DNA from: Clostridia bacterium
GTDB taxonomy: Bacteria > Bacillota > Peptococcia > DRI-13 > UBA5745
Assembly (NCBI GenBank): GCA_018436095.1
Contig: JAHDMJ010000024.1
Coordinates: 1-64,000, forward strand
DNA length: 64,000 nucleotides
Reading direction: 5' to 3'
Part shown: positions 61,552 through 64,000 of the stretch, piece by piece
How positions within the stretch are numbered: position 1 is the first letter of the stretch
Layout of the letters: the number at the start of each line of letters is the position of its first letter
The notes under the pieces: model-generated
Seen by the model: the letters and a program-made list of their open reading frames with translations, nothing else
What the model was told of the DNA's origin: nothing
Databases searched by the model: none
Translations under genes and position numbers: made by a program

Positions 61552-63027
61552 GTGAGTACGCTTAATTCCGCCCACAGCCTTGAACCGGCAAAGGCAAAGG
61601 AAGCCAATCTTCTCGTTTATGATGTGGGCAGCACCTACACCAAGGCTACGGCTTTTCGCCTGGAAGAGCCGGCAAACCTGATTTTTCTGGGCCGGGGCCA
61701 GTCTCCCACCACCTTGGAAGATGTGCTGCTGGGGGTGGAAAATGCCCGGCAGGCCATAGCCGGCCAAGGCGTCAGCTTCAGTAACGATTTACGCCATTAC
61801 GCCACCTGCAGTGCCGCCGGCGGCCTTAGAATGGTAGCCCTGGGCTATATGCCCCGGGTTACCGCCAAAGCTGCCAAGGAAGTATCCATGACCGCCGGGG
61901 CCCGGGTAATGGAGGTTATCTCCTACGATGAGCCCGTGGAATACCGGGAGGAAGTGCTGCAGGAAATCCGGCCGGATATTATTTTGCTGGCCGGCGGCAC
62001 CGACGGCGGCGACCGGGAATCCGTTCTGGAAAATGCCGAGATCATCGTCCGGGTCAAAAGCAAAGCCATGGTGGTGGTGGCCTGCAATAAAGACGCCCAG
62101 GCTGAAGTAGCCGCCCGCTTTGATGAAGCAGGTATTCCTTACGTCAGGGTGCCCAACATCATGCCCACCATCCATGAGCTGAACATCAAGCCGGCCCGGG
62201 AAGCCATTCACGCTCAGTTTATTAAGCAGATTACGAAGGCCAAAGGCTTAGACCGGCTGCAAGCCATACTGGCGGACAAAACGGTAATGCCTACGCCGGG
62301 AGCCGTGCTCCTAGCCAGTGAATTGCTGGCCAAGGGCACCTATGAGCAAGAAGGCATCGGCGGCCTGATTCTTGTGGACATTGGCGGCGCTACTACGGAT
62401 ATCCATTCCGCTCTGCCGGAACTGGAAAACCTGAAGCTGGAAGAACGGGGCCTGGTGATCAACAACGAAAAGCAGTTTTCCTACCGGACGGTGGAAGGCA
62501 ATCTGGGCCTTCGGGTCAGCGCCACCGGCATTCCGGAGGCGGTAGGTCCTCTGGCTATAATCCGGGATATGGGCCCTCAGGAGCCGCCGGTAACGCCGGA
62601 AGAAGTTCTCGACTATACCGGCAAAATGGAAAAAGAGCCGGCCACCATACCGGACAGCCCCCGGGAATGGGCTATGGACAAGGCCTTGGCCATGGCCGCC
62701 ATCGCCGTAGCCCTCCGCCGCCATGCCGGCCATCTTTCCAAAGAGGCCGATCCTGTTTTAGGCATGGTAGCCGGTACCCCCGTGGGCCGGGATCTTCGGG
62801 CAGTCAGACACGTTTTAGCTGTGGGCGGAATTTTCTATTACACAAAAGCCGGGGAAAGGCAGGAAATCCTGGCCAAAGCTTTTGGTGATCCGGGGATTTC
62901 CCTATTGCCCGCCAATCCCGATTTTTATTTTGATCACGACTATCTTTTATACGCCATGGGCGTTTTATCCCGCCATTTCCCCGACCCGGTGCTTTCCTAT
63001 TTGAAAAACCATTTAAGAGAGGATTGA
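61552..63027 (+). CDS. MutL/GlmL-like protein, probable reactivase of the B12 mutase
   Basis: A 491-residue ASKHA-fold protein of the MutL (GlmL) family found with glutamate mutase. ATP-binding elements are LLVYDVGSTYTKATAF near residue 20 and LILVDIGGATTDIHS near 275, with LLAGGTDGGDRESVLENA between. I place the start at GTG 61552, GGAG upstream, 4 bp past the mii stop; the longer frame from 61510 overlaps mii. No glutamate mutase subunits are present, so it likely serves 2-methyleneglutarate mutase (inference). Confidence 0.85.
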   Translation: MSTLNSAHSLEPAKAKEANLLVYDVGSTYTKATAFRLEEPANLIFLGRGQSPTTLEDVLLGVENARQAIAGQGVSFSNDLRHYATCSAAGGLRMVALGYMPRVTAKAAKEVSMTAGARVMEVISYDEPVEYREEVLQEIRPDIILLAGGTDGGDRESVLENAEIIVRVKSKAMVVVACNKDAQAEVAARFDEAGIPYVRVPNIMPTIHELNIKPAREAIHAQFIKQITKAKGLDRLQAILADKTVMPTPGAVLLASELLAKGTYEQEGIGGLILVDIGGATTDIHSALPELENLKLEERGLVINNEKQFSYRTVEGNLGLRVSATGIPEAVGPLAIIRDMGPQEPPVTPEEVLDYTGKMEKEPATIPDSPREWAMDKALAMAAIAVALRRHAGHLSKEADPVLGMVAGTPVGRDLRAVRHVLAVGGIFYYTKAGERQEILAKAFGDPGISLLPANPDFYFDHDYLLYAMGVLSRHFPDPVLSYLKNHLRED

Positions 63028-63036
63028 TTCTGGAAC

Positions 63037-63906
63037 ATGAACAGCAGAAAACAATTAAAGCAATTATTCCAATCCGGCAAGCTTATTGTCGCCCCAGGCG
63101 CCCATGACGCGCTGACTGCCAAGATTGTCGGCAAAGTAGGCTTTGACGCCGTTTACATGACAGGCTACGGCCAATCCGCCAGCCACTTGGGCGAGCCCGA
63201 CGCAGGTCTGATGACTATGTCGGAAATGGTTATGCGGGCCAACACTTTTGTGGAGGCTGCCGGCGTACCCGTTATCGCCGACGCCGACACCGGTTTTGGC
63301 AATGCTATCAATGTGATCCGCACCATTCGGGAATACGAAAAGGCCGGCGTAGCCGTCATCCAGTTGGAAGACCAGGTTATGCCCAAAAAGTGCGGCCACA
63401 TGACAGGCCGCCAGGTAATCTCCAAGGATGAGATGGTGGGCAAAATCAAAGCCGCCGTGGACGCCAGAATCGATCCTGATTTCATGATCATGGCCCGTAC
63501 CGACGCCCGGACCGTCCATGGCATTGAAGAAGCCTTAGAGCGGGGCGTTGCTTACCAGGAAGCCGGCGCCGACATTATTTTCATCGAGTCTCCCGAGTCC
63601 GAAGAAGAAATGAAGAAAATCAACGAAGCTATTTCCGTTTACACCCTGGCCAACATGGTGGAAGGGGGCCGTACTCCCCTGGTCCCCAACGACAAACTGG
63701 CAGCTATGGGCTACAATCTGGTCATCTACCCCACCGCCTCCACTTATGTCACCACTAAAGCCATGCTGGATCTGATGGAAGGCTTAAAGAAAGACGGCAC
63801 CACCGCCACCATGATCGACAAAATGATTCCCTTCCCCCAATTCAATGATCTCATCGGTCTGCCCAGAATTCGGGAAATTGAAGCCAAATACGCCAACAGA
63901 GGCTAA
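63037..63906 (+). CDS. dml: 2,3-dimethylmalate lyase
   Basis: A 289-residue member of the isocitrate lyase/PEP mutase superfamily. Metal and substrate residues lie in VIADADTGFGNAINV (about 85) and the catalytic loop VMPKKCGHMTGR (about 113-124), with APGAHDALTAKIV at the N-terminus. Cleaves (2R,3S)-2,3-dimethylmalate to propionate and pyruvate, the last step of nicotinate fermentation. Methylisocitrate lyase is the main alternative, but the gene neighbours settle the call. Confidence 0.92.
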   Translation: MNSRKQLKQLFQSGKLIVAPGAHDALTAKIVGKVGFDAVYMTGYGQSASHLGEPDAGLMTMSEMVMRANTFVEAAGVPVIADADTGFGNAINVIRTIREYEKAGVAVIQLEDQVMPKKCGHMTGRQVISKDEMVGKIKAAVDARIDPDFMIMARTDARTVHGIEEALERGVAYQEAGADIIFIESPESEEEMKKINEAISVYTLANMVEGGRTPLVPNDKLAAMGYNLVIYPTASTYVTTKAMLDLMEGLKKDGTTATMIDKMIPFPQFNDLIGLPRIREIEAKYANRG

Positions 63907-63956
63907 GGCTGCCACATCAAAAATGAGTATGCAAGGGTTTGGAAAGGAATGATCAC

Positions 63957-64000
63957 ATGGGTTTAAGAGAAGCTATTAAGGAAAAAATGCCCTTAACCAT
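63957..64000 (+). CDS. Start of a further ORF, cut by the window edge
   Basis: ATG 63957 follows GGAAAGGA at 8 bp and opens a frame reading MGLREAIKEKMPLT before the window ends. Too short to identify. From its position it probably belongs to the same operon; the missing 2-(hydroxymethyl)glutarate dehydratase would be one candidate, without sequence support. Confidence 0.5.
   Translation, partial: MGLREAIKEKMPLT

Noticed and set aside
60555-61607. 350-residue minus-strand frame
   Set aside because: Antisense to mii; no initiation signal or family pattern.

Overview
The window looks like chromosomal DNA of an anaerobic member of the Bacillota, probably a clostridial-type lineage (inference). 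The reasons are strong AGGAGG-type ribosome binding sites, the housekeeping order ispE-glmU-prs-pth-mfd-prsA, oxygen-sensitive enzymes (radical SAM proteins, FeoAB, iron-sulfur dehydratase), and a complete-looking fermentative pathway for nicotinate. No rRNA, tRNA, CRISPR or phage genes were seen.

Layout. 1-1200: terminator-like hairpin, a 41-bp repeat array, a small tautomerase gene and a 42-bp minisatellite. 1222-10854 (minus strand): ten-gene Mrp/Mbh-type cation/proton antiporter operon with four NuoL/M/N-like subunits. 10943-24085: mixed housekeeping genes: a YgjP-like metalloprotease, a MarR-FtsH-ATC hydrolase-like operon, a TSCPD protein, a branched-chain aminotransferase, FeoAB, a PC4-like DNA-binding protein, an Ldh2-type dehydrogenase, a PhzF remnant, a class I amidotransferase-like hydrolase and glutamate dehydrogenase. 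24380-26545: two adjacent radical SAM enzymes. 27157-40870 (minus): CAP-domain surface protein, C_GCAxxG_C_C protein, PrsA-like lipoprotein, Mfd, Pth, Prs, GlmU, IspE, a Cys-rich peptide and TypA. 40903-44044: molybdenum-cofactor cytidylyltransferase-like protein, an intergenic cluster of transposon-like palindromic elements, a THEP1-like NTPase and a YczE-like membrane protein.

44223-64000 (plus strand) is the metabolic centre: a nicotinate fermentation cluster matching the pathway worked out in Eubacterium barkeri. A sigma-54 activator is followed by upstream dyad sites and a textbook -24/-12 promoter. Then come enamidase, 6-hydroxynicotinate reductase, a UPF0280 (ApbE-like) protein, a PF06684 protein, 2-(hydroxymethyl)glutarate dehydrogenase, nicotinate dehydrogenase FAD, FeS and molybdopterin subunits, a PTS-EIIC-like permease, dimethylmaleate hydratase large and small subunits, 2-methyleneglutarate mutase, 3-methylitaconate isomerase, a MutL/GlmL-type reactivase and dimethylmalate lyase. 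Together they would convert nicotinate to propionate plus pyruvate and ammonia. Only the serine-dehydratase-type 2-(hydroxymethyl)glutarate dehydratase is not seen; an ORF begins at the window edge. The mocA-like gene upstream could supply cofactor to nicotinate dehydrogenase.

Least explained structures: (i) intergenic arrays of a 41-bp unit laid out in mirror orientation at several loci; (ii) a nested group of TIR/TSD-bounded elements at 41751-42527 that carry the same kind of mirrored cores; (iii) a strongly folded, about 190-nt leader before the orphan EIIC-like permease in the nicotinate cluster.
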